Shown: positions 22,282 through 32,730 of the stretch, one piece after another | Layout of the letters: each line of letters starts with the position of its first letter | How positions within the stretch are numbered: the first letter of the stretch is position 1 | Assembly: GCF_945859705.1 (NCBI RefSeq) | Contig: NC_079136.1 | Location: forward strand, 85,436,867-85,500,866 | Source of the DNA: Episyrphus balteatus | Taxonomy: Eukaryota > Arthropoda > Insecta > Diptera > Syrphidae | Length of the DNA stretch: 64,000 nucleotides | Direction of reading: 5' to 3' | Made by a program: the position numbers and the translations under genes | Notes under the pieces: model-generated | What the model was told of the DNA's origin: nothing | Seen by the model: the letters and a program-made list of their open reading frames with translations, nothing else | Database searches by the model: none

Positions 22282-24159
22282 TAAAGTTTTTTTTTGTTCC
22301 CTTAATTTTATCGGGTAGTATAGAATAGATTCTGTTTTTCCATAATTTTGCTTTTCTATTGCTCTGTATTTCATAGTTCTGTAAATCCAAAAATCAGTTT
22401 TTCAAAATTTTTCAAATCCATTATACCTAATGCTTACCTATCAAAATTCGCTGATTACAAACATCCAGATTAAAATTCATTGACTTGACAGATTTTTAAT
22501 TGCCTGTTGAACAACTTTTATTCAATTTACAAATAAAATAACACATAAAACAAAACTTTCAATAACAAAGTGGAAAAAAATGTTTTTTCACCAAACTGGC
22601 CTTAACGATTTTGTTTAAAAAAAAATACTTGTACTGTTCCAAAAAAGCCTTTTGAAATAAAAAAAATATTTTTTGAATTGTATTTATTATAGGTACTTGC
22701 TGTAGAAACCTTCTCTTAAAAAAGCTTCTAGTGATTATTTAGCAGCCGAAGGGAAACGAAAATTTTCATGAAATCTTGAAGTGCGCAGCAATAAATAAAA
22801 ATTCCAAATTATTTGGAGAGTTTCTACTGATTTTTTAACTTACTTTAATTGTCCTGGATATTTTGCTTGATCCAAAATATTCGTGTTGGCCGTTTTTTTT
22901 CATTTTTAAATTAATTTTTTGTTTCAAAACTTATTTTCTTGATTTGAATTTATTTCGGACGCGATATTTTTTGGGATTCATTTTCGCTGTCGACTAAGAA
23001 AATATTTCGTACCACTTCAGCTGTCTTCTAGGCTTGAATTAATTAATTTAAAAATATGGTTAAAATGCTCAAAGTTTCACTTTTCTATACCCAAATTGAT
23101 TTTGTCCTTCTTCTATTCTAGTGACTCAAATAAAATAATGTATTTTGCGAAGGGATACGAAATGAAGCTAGTAGCCGCCCAGTATCTGTTTTGGTTTTTT
23201 TTTTACAATAAGATAAGTTAAATTATTTAAATTGCTATGTTACATTGCCAAAGAGAAAATCGTTTTTATTTTAAGTAAATGTGTGCTTCCTATTCATTCT
23301 CAGTGTAGGTATGTGCAATGTACATACTACATATGTATGTAAATTTACGCATACAAATGTTTTTTAAATCACTCTGTAAATATTATTTTTATTTTCGTTC
23401 TTACGTTTGGTTTTAAATAAAACTTAAGAACTGTTTTGACACGAAAATAACTTCACTACATACAAAGTATATTGGATTGTGTAGATACAATACCTACTTA
23501 TTTTTTATCATCTTACTTCTTTAATAACACACACTACTTAAATCCTTTCAAAAGAAAAAGGTCAAGGATTTTGTCCTTCAAGAGAAATATGGAGCTACTT
23601 TACTATTCAGAAAAAAATGTCTACTAAACCAAAAATTATATGCAACATAATCTTCTATGCGATAATACGCAACATATCATCTAGAAAAAAAAATCATATA
23701 TATCTAATCGAATCTACAATTCTATATCGAATGGAATAAATGCCCAAAGTCCTTTTTCTCTATAATGCCCTATATCCTTGGACTTGTCAATGAGAATTTA
23801 TTTTGTTTTTATACGAAATAATAATGTCTGAAAATCCTGTTAAAATATGAAAAGGTTTTTTCTTTTCTTTAATAAAATATATATTTATTATTTTTTATTT
23901 TCTTTTCTTCTTTTCTATTATTTTTGTTATAAGCTCCAAGGGAAAGCTTATTTTTTTTTTCAAACAAGACAGAAGAAAGAAAGCAAAAAAAAAAAAAAAC
24001 AAACTCTCAATCTTCAATCTAATAATTGATGGCACATTCATTATTCACCGACATCCAATTTGGTCGGCACAAAAAGTAATTATGTGTCGATAATTAGAAC
24101 CGTGTCCAGAATATTGGAAAATATTATAATAAGAGAGTCTTCGAAGAAGCTGTGAATTG
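22282..24159. other. Gene-free, partly unique stretch
   Basis: Near 22590-22640 is another AACGATTTTG-type motif. 23105-23305 is a Tc1 end relic (listed separately). From about 23450 the sequence is unique and contains TA-rich simple sequence and several CAAGGAT/ATCCTTG words, leading up to the recursive splice site. Confidence 0.45.
23105..23305. mobile_element. Diverged solo end of the 17408 Tc1-type family
   Basis: It aligns with the right TIR of the intact element: TTCTATTCTAGTGACTCAAA against TTCTATTCAAGTGACGCAAA, then TCTGTTTTGG-TTTTTTTT-ACAA. It ends CTATTCATTCTCAGTGTA against CTATTCAAGTGACGCGAAGT. Both direct-repeat positions are still visible. Only this end is recognisable; the partner end is lost or too diverged. 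Confidence 0.6.
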
Positions 24160-24206
24160 ATCCCTCTCTATTTAACTTTTTTTTCTTTCGTTTGCAGGTA
24201 AGGTTC
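24160..24206 (+). promoter_or_regulatory. Candidate recursive (ratchet) splice site, AG|GT at 24197/24198
   Basis: A possible branch point (TTTAAC at about 24172) is followed by an uninterrupted pyrimidine tract, TTTCTTTCGTTTGCAG, and immediately by GTAAGG. The 3' splice site abuts a 5' splice site with no exon between them. This zero-length-exon arrangement is the known signature of recursive splicing in long fly introns. It is the only such near-consensus junction I found on the + strand. If real, this part of the window lies within a long intron of a + strand gene whose exons are outside. Confidence 0.5.
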
Positions 24207-24471
24207 ATGGCAAAATTAAAAATAATGATAAATTGAAATTAAATTTGAACAAGGGAGACGAGTAATATGAAAATTATTTAATTTTTTTTTTCTATAACTT
24301 TTAAGTGTTATAAGTAGGGTTTTTAAGGGTACAATTATGTATTTAAAAATGATCAAAAAATTTAAAAAAAAAGCTTTTTATTCTAGGTTAGTTCTTAGTT
24401 TTTAATAATAAAGACTTAGATATGTGTTTTTAAAATGAAATTAATAAGCTGGAATATTTTTGAAGAATTTT

Positions 24472-25945
24472 AAAAAATTCCTTCTTTTGATAGGGTGGTA
24501 AATAGGGGCAAAACAAAATTGCAAAAAATTTGCTATTTTCTAAACGCGACAATGTAAAGAGTTGAATTTTTTCAATCGATAGATAAATTTCTTACAAGAC
24601 TGACAATGGTATTGAAAAAAATTCTAAAAAATTTCAAAACCAAGTAATAAATTGTTTTTCTAAAACTAACACATGAAGTACCTAGACCTTTGACGAAGTA
24701 GGGATTATAGGTAGGGGAAATTTTTTTGACATTTTAAAAAACATCATTCGAAAGATAATAAAAAAAAAAGTTAGGGGTCTAATACGGATTTTTTTAGGTC
24801 TCTGCGTTTTGAAATATGAATTTTTGAAAAACACCTACTTATTTTGGGGTATTTTTGGATGAGTTTTAAATTTTTTTTTAATTTTTTGTAGCGTTCAAAA
24901 AATCTCAATCTAATAGAACATGTAGTCTATGACTGTGCGCATACATGTGCAAAAAATTGGTATTTTAAAATGATTTTTGACCGAAAAACGGGAAAAACAA
25001 GTTTTTTTGCTCCAAGTTTTTTTACCGTTTTTAACCGTTTTTTATTTTTATCTTTTTTTCTTCAATAGACAAATGAATGAAATTTATATTGTAGAAAGAT
25101 AATAGAACTATATCTGTGCAAAATTTCAATCAATTTTGAGATGACGGTAAAATAAAGTTCTATTTTTCAACAAGTTATATCTTTTGATCTAGAGCAAATA
25201 CAAATTTGATTTAACTTTATTGAGCATCCTGATGAAATTACCTTTCATTTTATATACCACACATAACTGTTCATTAACTACAAGCTACACAATGTTAAAT
25301 TAAAAAAAACTTGCGAAATACCTCAAAACATCTGTGGACATCTGTTGATCATAAACAGCCACCAGTGTGGGAAGTACCGTATTCTCAGTTTGGAGTTTCG
25401 ACATGGTTGGCTTTAAAAAATTCTAACTTTTTTTCTAGGCATCGCAGAAATAAGACTGAAACGTTATATGAAAGGTGAAATAATGAGCCTTCACATGTTA
25501 TAAAATTTGTTATAGGTTGTCATTGACAAAAATTGATTCAATAGCATGAGAAGATAAAATTATATGTTTTTGTTTGCTTTTTTGATGAAAATTGATCGAG
25601 TTCAAAAAATTCTAGCTCTTTTTGTAGATGTCTAATAGACATGATCGATACATATATATTGAGCTGAAGCAATAAGCTTTCAGGTGGTATAAAATTTATT
25701 ATATTTGGGTGATGGAAGTGATTTTTTCACTTTATTCATAAGAAATGATTGTTTTTAATAAATTATTTTAATACTTAATTTAAGCTTTTAAAATAAAAAA
25801 ATAAATATAATGAGAAAAGAAAAGAGGTATTTTTTTTAGCTTTTTCTTGTAAATTATGATTGTTTGAAATAAATAAACTCTTCAATTGACTCATTTTAAA
25901 CAAAAGCACACAACCTGTTTTCTAACGACATTATCACGTAAAATC
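24472..25945 (-). mobile_element. Repeat A, copy 2
   Basis: Inverted relative to copy 1. On the minus strand it begins at 25945 with ATTTTACGTGATAATGTCGT, matching the start of copy 1 exactly but for one base. It continues through the GACATCTACAAAAAGAGCTA and AAAGCTTATT-like modules, the AATACGGTACTTCCCACACT segment and the TCAGGATGCTCAATAAAG segment, to ACCCTATCAAAAGAAGG near 24490. The opposite terminal block TTATCACGTCAAAAT of copy 1 is not present, so this copy is truncated at that end. Confidence 0.75.
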
Positions 25946-26059
25946 ATCGTCCGTAAACCGGCTTTATAGACAACCTCTTTTTAACAAAATCTTAGTTGCC
26001 ATATACATATACAATACATAGGAACTTTAGGGTAAGTTGGATAACTTATAACTTACTTC

Positions 26060-26230
26060 TTACTTAGGGTGACCAGCAGCGCCATAAAGCGGCTGCAATC
26101 CACTATGGATTTGGGTCTTAACCAACGAGCTTCTCCAGCCAGCTCTATCCTAAGCTCGCTGCTTGCAGTTTCGCACGCCAAGTTGATTGAGGTCCATTTG
26201 CACTTGCGTGCGCCACCTTAGACGAGGTTT
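26060..26230 (-). pseudogene. C-terminal tail of a non-LTR retrotransposon polyprotein
   Basis: On the minus strand, codons from 26230 to the stop at 26060-26062 read KPRLRWRTQVQMDLNQLGV, then RNCKQRA, an in-frame TAG, DRAGWRSSLVKTQIHSGLQ and finally a short tail. The pattern R-x-R-W-x-x-Q-V-x-x-D-L-x-x-L-G, then A-x-DR-x-x-WR, is what I recognise at the C terminus of many insect LINE endonuclease/reverse-transcriptase polyproteins. The internal TAG shows it is dead. Base composition is far less AT-rich than the flanks. The reverse transcriptase domain is not visible upstream (26231-26800 shows no match I can name), so the copy is fragmentary. Confidence 0.75.
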
Positions 26231-27440
26231 TCCTCTACTGCTCTTGTTCTGGGTTACAGTGGAAAATTTTCAGGGCCGAAGTATTTTTGAAGTTATACCG
26301 TTATGTACACCATCTAGGCTATCCAAATTAAACTTTCTCTCATTGATGAACTTAAAAGTTTTTCCATTTTTCATCCCAGAATCTATGCTTTTTGCCGAGG
26401 CGAAGGCGGGCAAGTTTATGTCTCGGCAAGACCACCGGTTTTCACCATTTACCTTCGTAGGAATGGGCTTAGTTGACCTCCATTATTTAGTGCACTCAAC
26501 ATACTTTCACTTCCAATTTCATTTTCTCGAAAATTTCTCTTGCTGTCAAATTCTCACGAAAAATACTTCATTTTTTGTGACTTTTGTCTCTCTCTTCGAC
26601 CAAAGGCTTCCTCCCTGATCGTTTTAGTTACCTATACATGTCACCTTTGTAAATTAAATTATCAATTACACAATCGGACGTTTCTAATCCTCCAGTTTTT
26701 CCCATTTACACAAGCCCTATTCATGGTAGGCCTCGATTTTGCCCATTTCTGCCTGGATCAGGGGTTTTTCACGCCTTATTTTAAAATAACCGAAAAATTT
26801 TACTTTTGAAATGGTTATAATGGGTTTAAATTCATTTTCTAACTGTTTTGCTTACTTTTGTTTACATTTCATCTCGCTAAATCTCACTTTTAGTGCAAAA
26901 ATCAGATGTGTCCTTATAATTATTTCGCTCCAGACCCGGAAAAAATAACTGTATTATTGTATTCTAATGAATTAAATAAAAACAAATGGTGGGAAACAAT
27001 CCCCCATATACATGTCTCCTTATTCATAAAAGAAATAAAAAATAATATCCTTTGCATATCTTAAGACGAATTAAAAAAATTTGTCCTTATAATTATTTCG
27101 CGGAGTGTACTACCTCCAATGGAACAAAGCTATTATTAACAATATTAACTTTCATCGTTCCTAAATAAGAAACAAGTTACAAAATGTAACAAAGTGACGT
27201 CACAACATCGTTCCTAAACGCAATGTTTATGTGTCAAATAGTTACATTTTCTCACTTTTTCAAACTCAGCTTCTGGACTTGAGTTTCAATGTTAATCTGG
27301 GGGGTCATTCCGTAATTTTGAAAACGATAATCGAATCGATGATAATCATTTTACAGTTTGAGAATCTTTAAAGCTATTTTAAGTCGATTCTGATTAAATA
27401 TTTCCTAAATAGTTTATATAAATAAAAGTTTTCGTATCCT

Positions 27441-27515
27441 TAGAAGTCGTATTAGTCTAGGTGATTTAGTAGTTGCCTCTAACTCGGGTGTCCGAGGTTC
27501 GATTCCCGAAATTGA
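27441..27515 (+). ncRNA. tRNA-like pol III promoter (SINE-head type), left arm
   Basis: GGTGATTTAGTAGTTGC resembles an A box and GGTTCGATTCC is a consensus B box, about 35 bases apart, followed about 20 bases later by a long T run that could terminate pol III. The T arm does not pair well, so it is a tRNA-derived SINE head or decayed tRNA rather than a functional tRNA gene. Confidence 0.55.
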
Positions 27516-28365
27516 AATTGTTTTTTTTTTTTTTAATTTCTCAATAATCGTCAATAAATAAACGATAGCTAAATAGGTCTCGTTTTTGAAGAATTTATTC
27601 GTTTTTGGATGCAATATTTGATTTTTTTAAAGTGTTTATTAATTTATTCCAATCACCGATTAATTTGCAAAACCCCACTAACCAAAACAAATATTTATGA
27701 TTAATTTCTACGAATAACCATAATGTTAGAGTAAATTATTTTAATAGGTGTAACAAAACACTTTATGCATTTTCCAAAATTATATTCAATGTATGTAAGT
27801 TTTGACTTTTGGGTCATTAAAAAATTCATATTGATCCAAATTTTTTCGACGTTTAAACGCATTAATTTTGGAAAATGAAAATTTTCAAAAATTATATAGG
27901 TACGATACGATTAAGAAGGCAACTTAGAGACAAATCAAATCCTTTGTCTCTTCCAACGCATTTGTAAGTGTACATGACCATTTTGATAATAATTCTCACA
28001 GATTTTTTCAAAACTTTCGCCTATCCAAAGAAACGTTCGTTTTAGTATTAGAAATTATTAATATAAACAACGGCCGCCGTTCAACATACATTCCGGCTAT
28101 ATCTTGTATTAAAAAATGAAAAGTTTTTCGATACACATATTAAAATAATATTACTCTAACATTATGGTTTTTTGTAGAAATTAATCATTTATATTTTTTT
28201 TTGTGGACTTTGCAAATTAATCGGCGATTGGAATAAATTAACAAACACTTTTAAAAAATCAAATACTGCATCCAAAAACGAATAAATTCTTCAAAAACGA
28301 GACCTATTTAGCTATCGTTTATTTATTGACGATTATTGAGAAATTAAAAAAAAAAAAAAAACAAT

Positions 28366-28440
28366 TTCAATTTCGGGAATCGAACCTCGGACACCCGAGT
28401 TAGAGGCAACTACTAAATCACCTAGACTAATACGACTTCT
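28366..28440 (-). ncRNA. tRNA-like pol III promoter (SINE-head type), right arm
   Basis: Inverted counterpart of the left-arm copy, with the same A-box-like and B-box (GGTTCGATTCC on the minus strand) segments and the same following T run. The two would drive converging transcripts into the loop. Confidence 0.55.
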
Positions 28441-29544
28441 AAAGATACGAAAACTTTTATTTATATAAACTATTTAGGAAATATTGAATCAGAATTGACT
28501 TAAAATAGCTTTAAAGATTCTCAAACTGTAAAACGATTATCATCGATTCGATTATCGTTTTCAAAATTACGGAATGACCCCCCTGTTAAACACGTACCTA
28601 AATTAGGAAGAGAGGGGAAGATATGAGAAGGGAATTTTGTGCTTGTTTTCATATTTAAATTATTTAATGCATGTTTTTGTTTCAATTTGCTTAAAATTCA
28701 ATTAAGAAAGAATTATTATAGTACCAATTTATTTTTCTCTTGTATATTCATTCATAAAATTGATCTCAAACAATTTTGTTTTGACAGATCAACAAAATGA
28801 TACATATAAGAAAAAGTTGAAATTTTCTAACAAAATCTAACAAAAAACAACAACAACAACGATGTTTTGACAAAACTCACATTTTAGCCACAAGAAAATT
28901 TTTGGGTTAAATTTTTCAGTAGGTCACTTTTTTTTTAAAAACAGCTTTAGCGATTTTGATTAAATTTGTTGTTTGTTGTATTTTAAATAAGAGTCAACAT
29001 TTAAATTAAAAAAAAAATATTTTTTTTGAATCGTTATTAACGGAACCTGCCATAGACCGTTTCTTTTTCTCAAAAATGTCATAGCCAATTTCAATCAAAA
29101 TCTAAATAAGTGGTAATGCACTAGAAAGAGACCAAAATTAATAGTAGGTAGTACATGTCGTGTGACCATAAAAGTGAGTCCCGCTAGTCCGTTTGTGATA
29201 AGGATACATCCGTATCCGATTAGTATCAAACTTGGTATGTAGCATTTTCTGGCGACTCCCAAGAGGTTTTTTTTTAAAATTTTTTTTTCACAACAAAACG
29301 GTACCTGTCAAGTATCGCTTTTGTGTTCAACTTTCTCGAAAACGGCTCGAACGATTTTGTTTTAAAAAAAATCCGAATAGGTATTTTTTTTAATTAAGGA
29401 TTTTAATTTAACAGATAGGAATAAGTTTCTGGGTTCTGGCTTTTTAAAAATGCATATTTTAATATCGTAGGTGTTGCCATTCTGTTCCAATATTTCTTAT
29501 GTTTGAATTCAATTTGTGACAATCTGTCAGTTGACAAATAATAA

Positions 29545-30193
29545 CACTGGTTTACAAAATTAAACTTTTTTTTTGTTGCCGGAACAAAAATATACTTTTC
29601 TGAAGGTTTTCGGTGTGCTGAACTTGAATCCGAAGTCAAAAAAATTCTAGCAGCTCCCGTTTTTTAGATATTACCGTTAGAAAGTGCAGCACTTCGGACC
29701 TTATTCTTTTATATAAGGAAAATTGTTTGAGCATATTTAGGAACGGTTTTTATAAGAACTATTTACCACCTTTTTAAATCTGTTTAAATCTCTCCGATAT
29801 CTTTTTTACTTCCCGAGATATCCTCAGTTGTTTGATATTTTTAAAAATTTTATAATGTCATTATCTTCTTTATGATATATGAAGCCAAACCCACTGACTT
29901 CAGTTTAAGATATCTCGGGCAATACATAGAATATTGAAAAGATTTAAACAGGTATCGAAAGATGGGAAATAGTTCTTATAGAAACCGTTACTAAATATGC
30001 TCAAACAATTTTCCTTATACAATAGAATAAGGTCCGAAAAACTCAAAAAAACGTTTTTTTGCATTTTCTAACGGTAATATCTCAAAAACGGGAGCTGCTA
30101 GAATTTTTTTGACTTCGGATTCGAGTTCAGCACACCGAAAACCTTCAGAAAAGTATATTTTTGTTCCGGCAACAGAACCCTTGTTAACCAGTG
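29545..30193. mobile_element. 649-bp foldback element with CACTGGT ends and TAA duplication
   Basis: The ends are CACTGGTTTACAA and, inverted, CACTGGTTAACAA. TAA flanks both sides (29542-29544 and 30194-30196). Inverted arms of about 285 bp contain GGTTTTCGGTGTGCTGAA, CCGAAGTCAAAAAAATTCTA, the AGCAGCTCCCGTTTTT segment and AAACCGTT-TATAAGAACTAT. A decayed relative lies at 44505-45015. The element at 45851-46477 has the same CACTGGT tip, a GTGTGCTGATTCCGAAT block and a 3-bp duplication. CACT-type ends with 3-bp duplications recall the CACTA/EnSpm (CMC) group, but this is inference. Confidence 0.8.
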
Positions 30194-30289
30194 TAATGTT
30201 TAAATGAAAATAACAAGTTTTTTTATTTTAATAAAAATAAATAAATAAACTGTATTCAGTAAACATATTACATATTATGTATAGGTATA

Positions 30290-31419
30290 TCTATTATATA
30301 TATTAAAGTTTGGTTTTGTGTACGTTCGCTAACCGGCCACACAGACTGACTCATTTTCTTAATTTTTTTTTGAAATCAAAGAGGCATAAGAGGAGAAGGT
30401 TTAAGGCAAAAAAAATTCAAGATTTTATAGGGTAAATAGGGGTAACACGACATTGAAAAAAGAGGCTATTTTCTAAACGGTAAGTCGTAAAGAGTTGACT
30501 TTTTTTAAATGATAGACAAATTTATTCAATAGTTAAAAAAGGTATTGAAAAAATTCAAAAAAATTTCAAAACCAAGTTGTGAGGGTTTTTTTGCAGTCAT
30601 AGACCTTCGACAAAAGACTTATTAGAGGTACGCAAAATTTTGCACAGAAATTTGAGTTACACCATAAGAAAGATATTTAAAAAAAAAATTAGGGGTCTAA
30701 AACGGATTTTTTTCATAGGCCCTGTATTTTGAAATAAAAATTTTTGAAAAACAACCTAATTTTTAGGGACATTTTTGAGTAGTCTTTTATTTTTTGGAAT
30801 TTGTAAAAGTCTGCAAAAATTTATAGGAAATATAGGTTTTAGTCAGGCGCATGCATGTACAAACTTTTGAATTTTTAAATCGATTTTTGACCGAATAATG
30901 GGAAAAACAATTTTTTTTGTCCCAAATTTTTTGGCCGTTTTTAACAGTTTTTTATTTTTATCTTTTTTTCTTCAATAGATAAATGAATGAAATTTACAGT
31001 GTAGATAGATAATAGGCAAGACTATATTTGTACAAAGTTTTAATTAATTTTGTAATGACAAATTTGAAATATCAGTAAAATAAAACTTTATTTTTCAACA
31101 CGTTACATCTTTTGATCTGGAGCTTACAAAAATTTGATTTATCTTTATTGAGCATCCTGATAATATTACCTTTCATTTGATATATCACACATAACGCTAC
31201 ATTCACTACAAGCTTCACAATGGTAAATTAAAAAACTTAAAAAACGTTTTTAACATAGGCCACTTTTTTTTAAATTTTAAAAGTGAATATTTTTAAATTA
31301 ATTGTACGAACTTTTCAAGTTTTGATTTCCTTTTTGTATTGGGAATTATGACAAATTACAAAGTCGAAAATAGAAATAAATACAAGAAATGGCGGAACGA
31401 AGTCCGCCGGGTCAGCTAG
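30290..31419 (+). mobile_element. 1130-bp nonautonomous Helitron
   Basis: The 5' end is TCTATTATATATATTAAAG and the 3' end is a hairpin GGCGGA-ACGAAG-TCCGCC followed by GGGTCAGCTAG. A stands before and T after, with no target duplication. These are the accepted Helitron hallmarks: 5' TC, a GC-rich hairpin about 10 bases before a 3' CTRR, and insertion between A and T. There is no Rep/helicase gene. Most of its interior (about 30415-31245) is an inverted piece of repeat A, which suggests sequence capture or insertion within the element. Confidence 0.85.
30415..31245 (-). repeat. Repeat A, copy 3, inside the Helitron
   Basis: Matches the 3' half of copies 1 and 2 (TATAGGGTAAATAGGGGTAA through GAGCATCCTGATAATATTAC to CTACAAGCTTCACAATGG). 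The half with the 190-bp modules is absent. Both limits lie inside the Helitron termini. Confidence 0.7.
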
Positions 31420-31740
31420 TTTCCTTATAAAAAGTCTTGAAAATATTAGCAACTTGTTCTCTAAGAGCAGGTCGTGCATTTTGTTTGAAAACCGATTGAT
31501 ATTTTTTTAAATTTTGTTTTTATGTGTTGAATAACAATTTCATTTGGATACCATACCAATTTTGTTTGTATATTTTATTGAAAAATTTTTTGTTATACAA
31601 GAATTTAAATGGCACAATTAGTTTGAGATTATAAATAATTTTTAATCCTTTTGTAAAATATCTTTTAATATAAAAAATAAAATTAAATTTGAGTTTTACT
31701 AATGCTAAAAAAACTTTAAAATTCTGAAAAACTTTTACCA

Positions 31741-31778
31741 TAAGTGCAAGTACGTGCAACCCAGTCGTGCAATTAATT
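31741..31778 (-). repeat. Repeat B 5'-end fragment
   Basis: On the minus strand, GCACGACTGGGTTGCACGTA then CTTGCACTTA, a diverged start of repeat B. Similar scraps lie at about 31465-31487 and 38310-38330. Confidence 0.5.
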
Positions 31779-32730
31779 TTAATAATTTCTCTGTCTTGGT
31801 TTAAAAAAAAATATTATATAGGTACCTACAGTCTGCTTTAAGCAAACCAACGGATTTCTTTGCTCTATTTTCATCACCTGTTTCAAAGAACAACAAACAG
31901 AGAATTATTTTTTTGAAAACTTTGTTAACCTAAAATAATAAAGTTACCTACATATACTTTACCCGACCAACAAAGATTTTAAACCAAATATACCTTCCTA
32001 TACCTTATACAGTAATACCATATGTTTTCTGTTAGGAAAAATTAATAAAATAGCTTTGCTGAATGTGGATGTTCATATATACCTATGAATTTGCAACTAA
32101 ATTTAAGTTATTCAAGACCTAAGAAAATAAATTCTTGCCGAAAGGGCATTTTAGAATCTTTTATTTGTTTGATTCAGGCGGTTCTGCAAATTGCCTTATA
32201 ACGTTATTCCAAAATCAGAACATTCACTTAGATTTATTATGTCTATAGGTTAAAACTCATTTTATTTGTGTTTGTGTGTATACATACATATGTGCACCTG
32301 TACGATGATGATGATTTTATTAACCTAAAAAAGGGATAAAGGATGAACCGAAAGTAAACAAATATGATCCATGGTAAAGATAATATAAATGTGGATGGGT
32401 AAAATAAACAAAACCACAAAACTCTCGAAGCCGTATTTGAAAAAGGTTTAAATTATTATTTTGCCGTTAGTCGTAGTCGTGGGTCGAACAAAAACATCAA
32501 CAAAGCGGAATGGAAATCAGTTCAGGTTCTGTTGTTTTATGTAACTTTTTTGTTACCTGAAAAAAAAAACTATTTTTTCGGAACTGGGTATAACAGTTCA
32601 AAATGTTTAATTTTGCTATTTAAGGCCAACCTATTTAGGAGCAGAATATTATGCCTAAAAGAATTGAATGAATGAATGAAATTTTATTGAAAGAATTGCT
32701 TTTTTTTTAATTTTAAAAATTTAAAATTAA

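Larger units (their letters stand above)
27296..28585. mobile_element. 1.29-kb foldback element with tRNA-like arms, TTAA-flanked
   Basis: Arms of about 450 bp (27296-27752 and 28133-28585) are close inverses around a loop of about 380 bp. The tips read GGGGGGTCATTCCGTAATTT on both sides. TTAA stands immediately outside at 27292-27295 and 28586-28589, within a longer shared TGTTAA. TTAA duplication is typical of piggyBac elements, but two or three bases next to it differ between the ends (TCT against CA), so this is tentative. Each arm contains a tRNA-like region with a pol III B box and a following T run. No transposase seen. Confidence 0.8.

Noticed and set aside
26187..26618. 143-codon + strand frame
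   Set aside because: Its first part is the antisense of the LINE tail; the rest has no recognisable motif.
27441..27515. Functional tRNA gene
   Set aside because: The B box is consensus but the T stem and acceptor stem do not pair; better seen as a SINE head within a foldback.
32550..32575. Minus-strand recursive splice site TTTTTTCAG|GTAACA
   Set aside because: The donor is weak (GTAACA) and the site lies in a palindrome GTAACTTTTTTGTTAC, so chance is likely.
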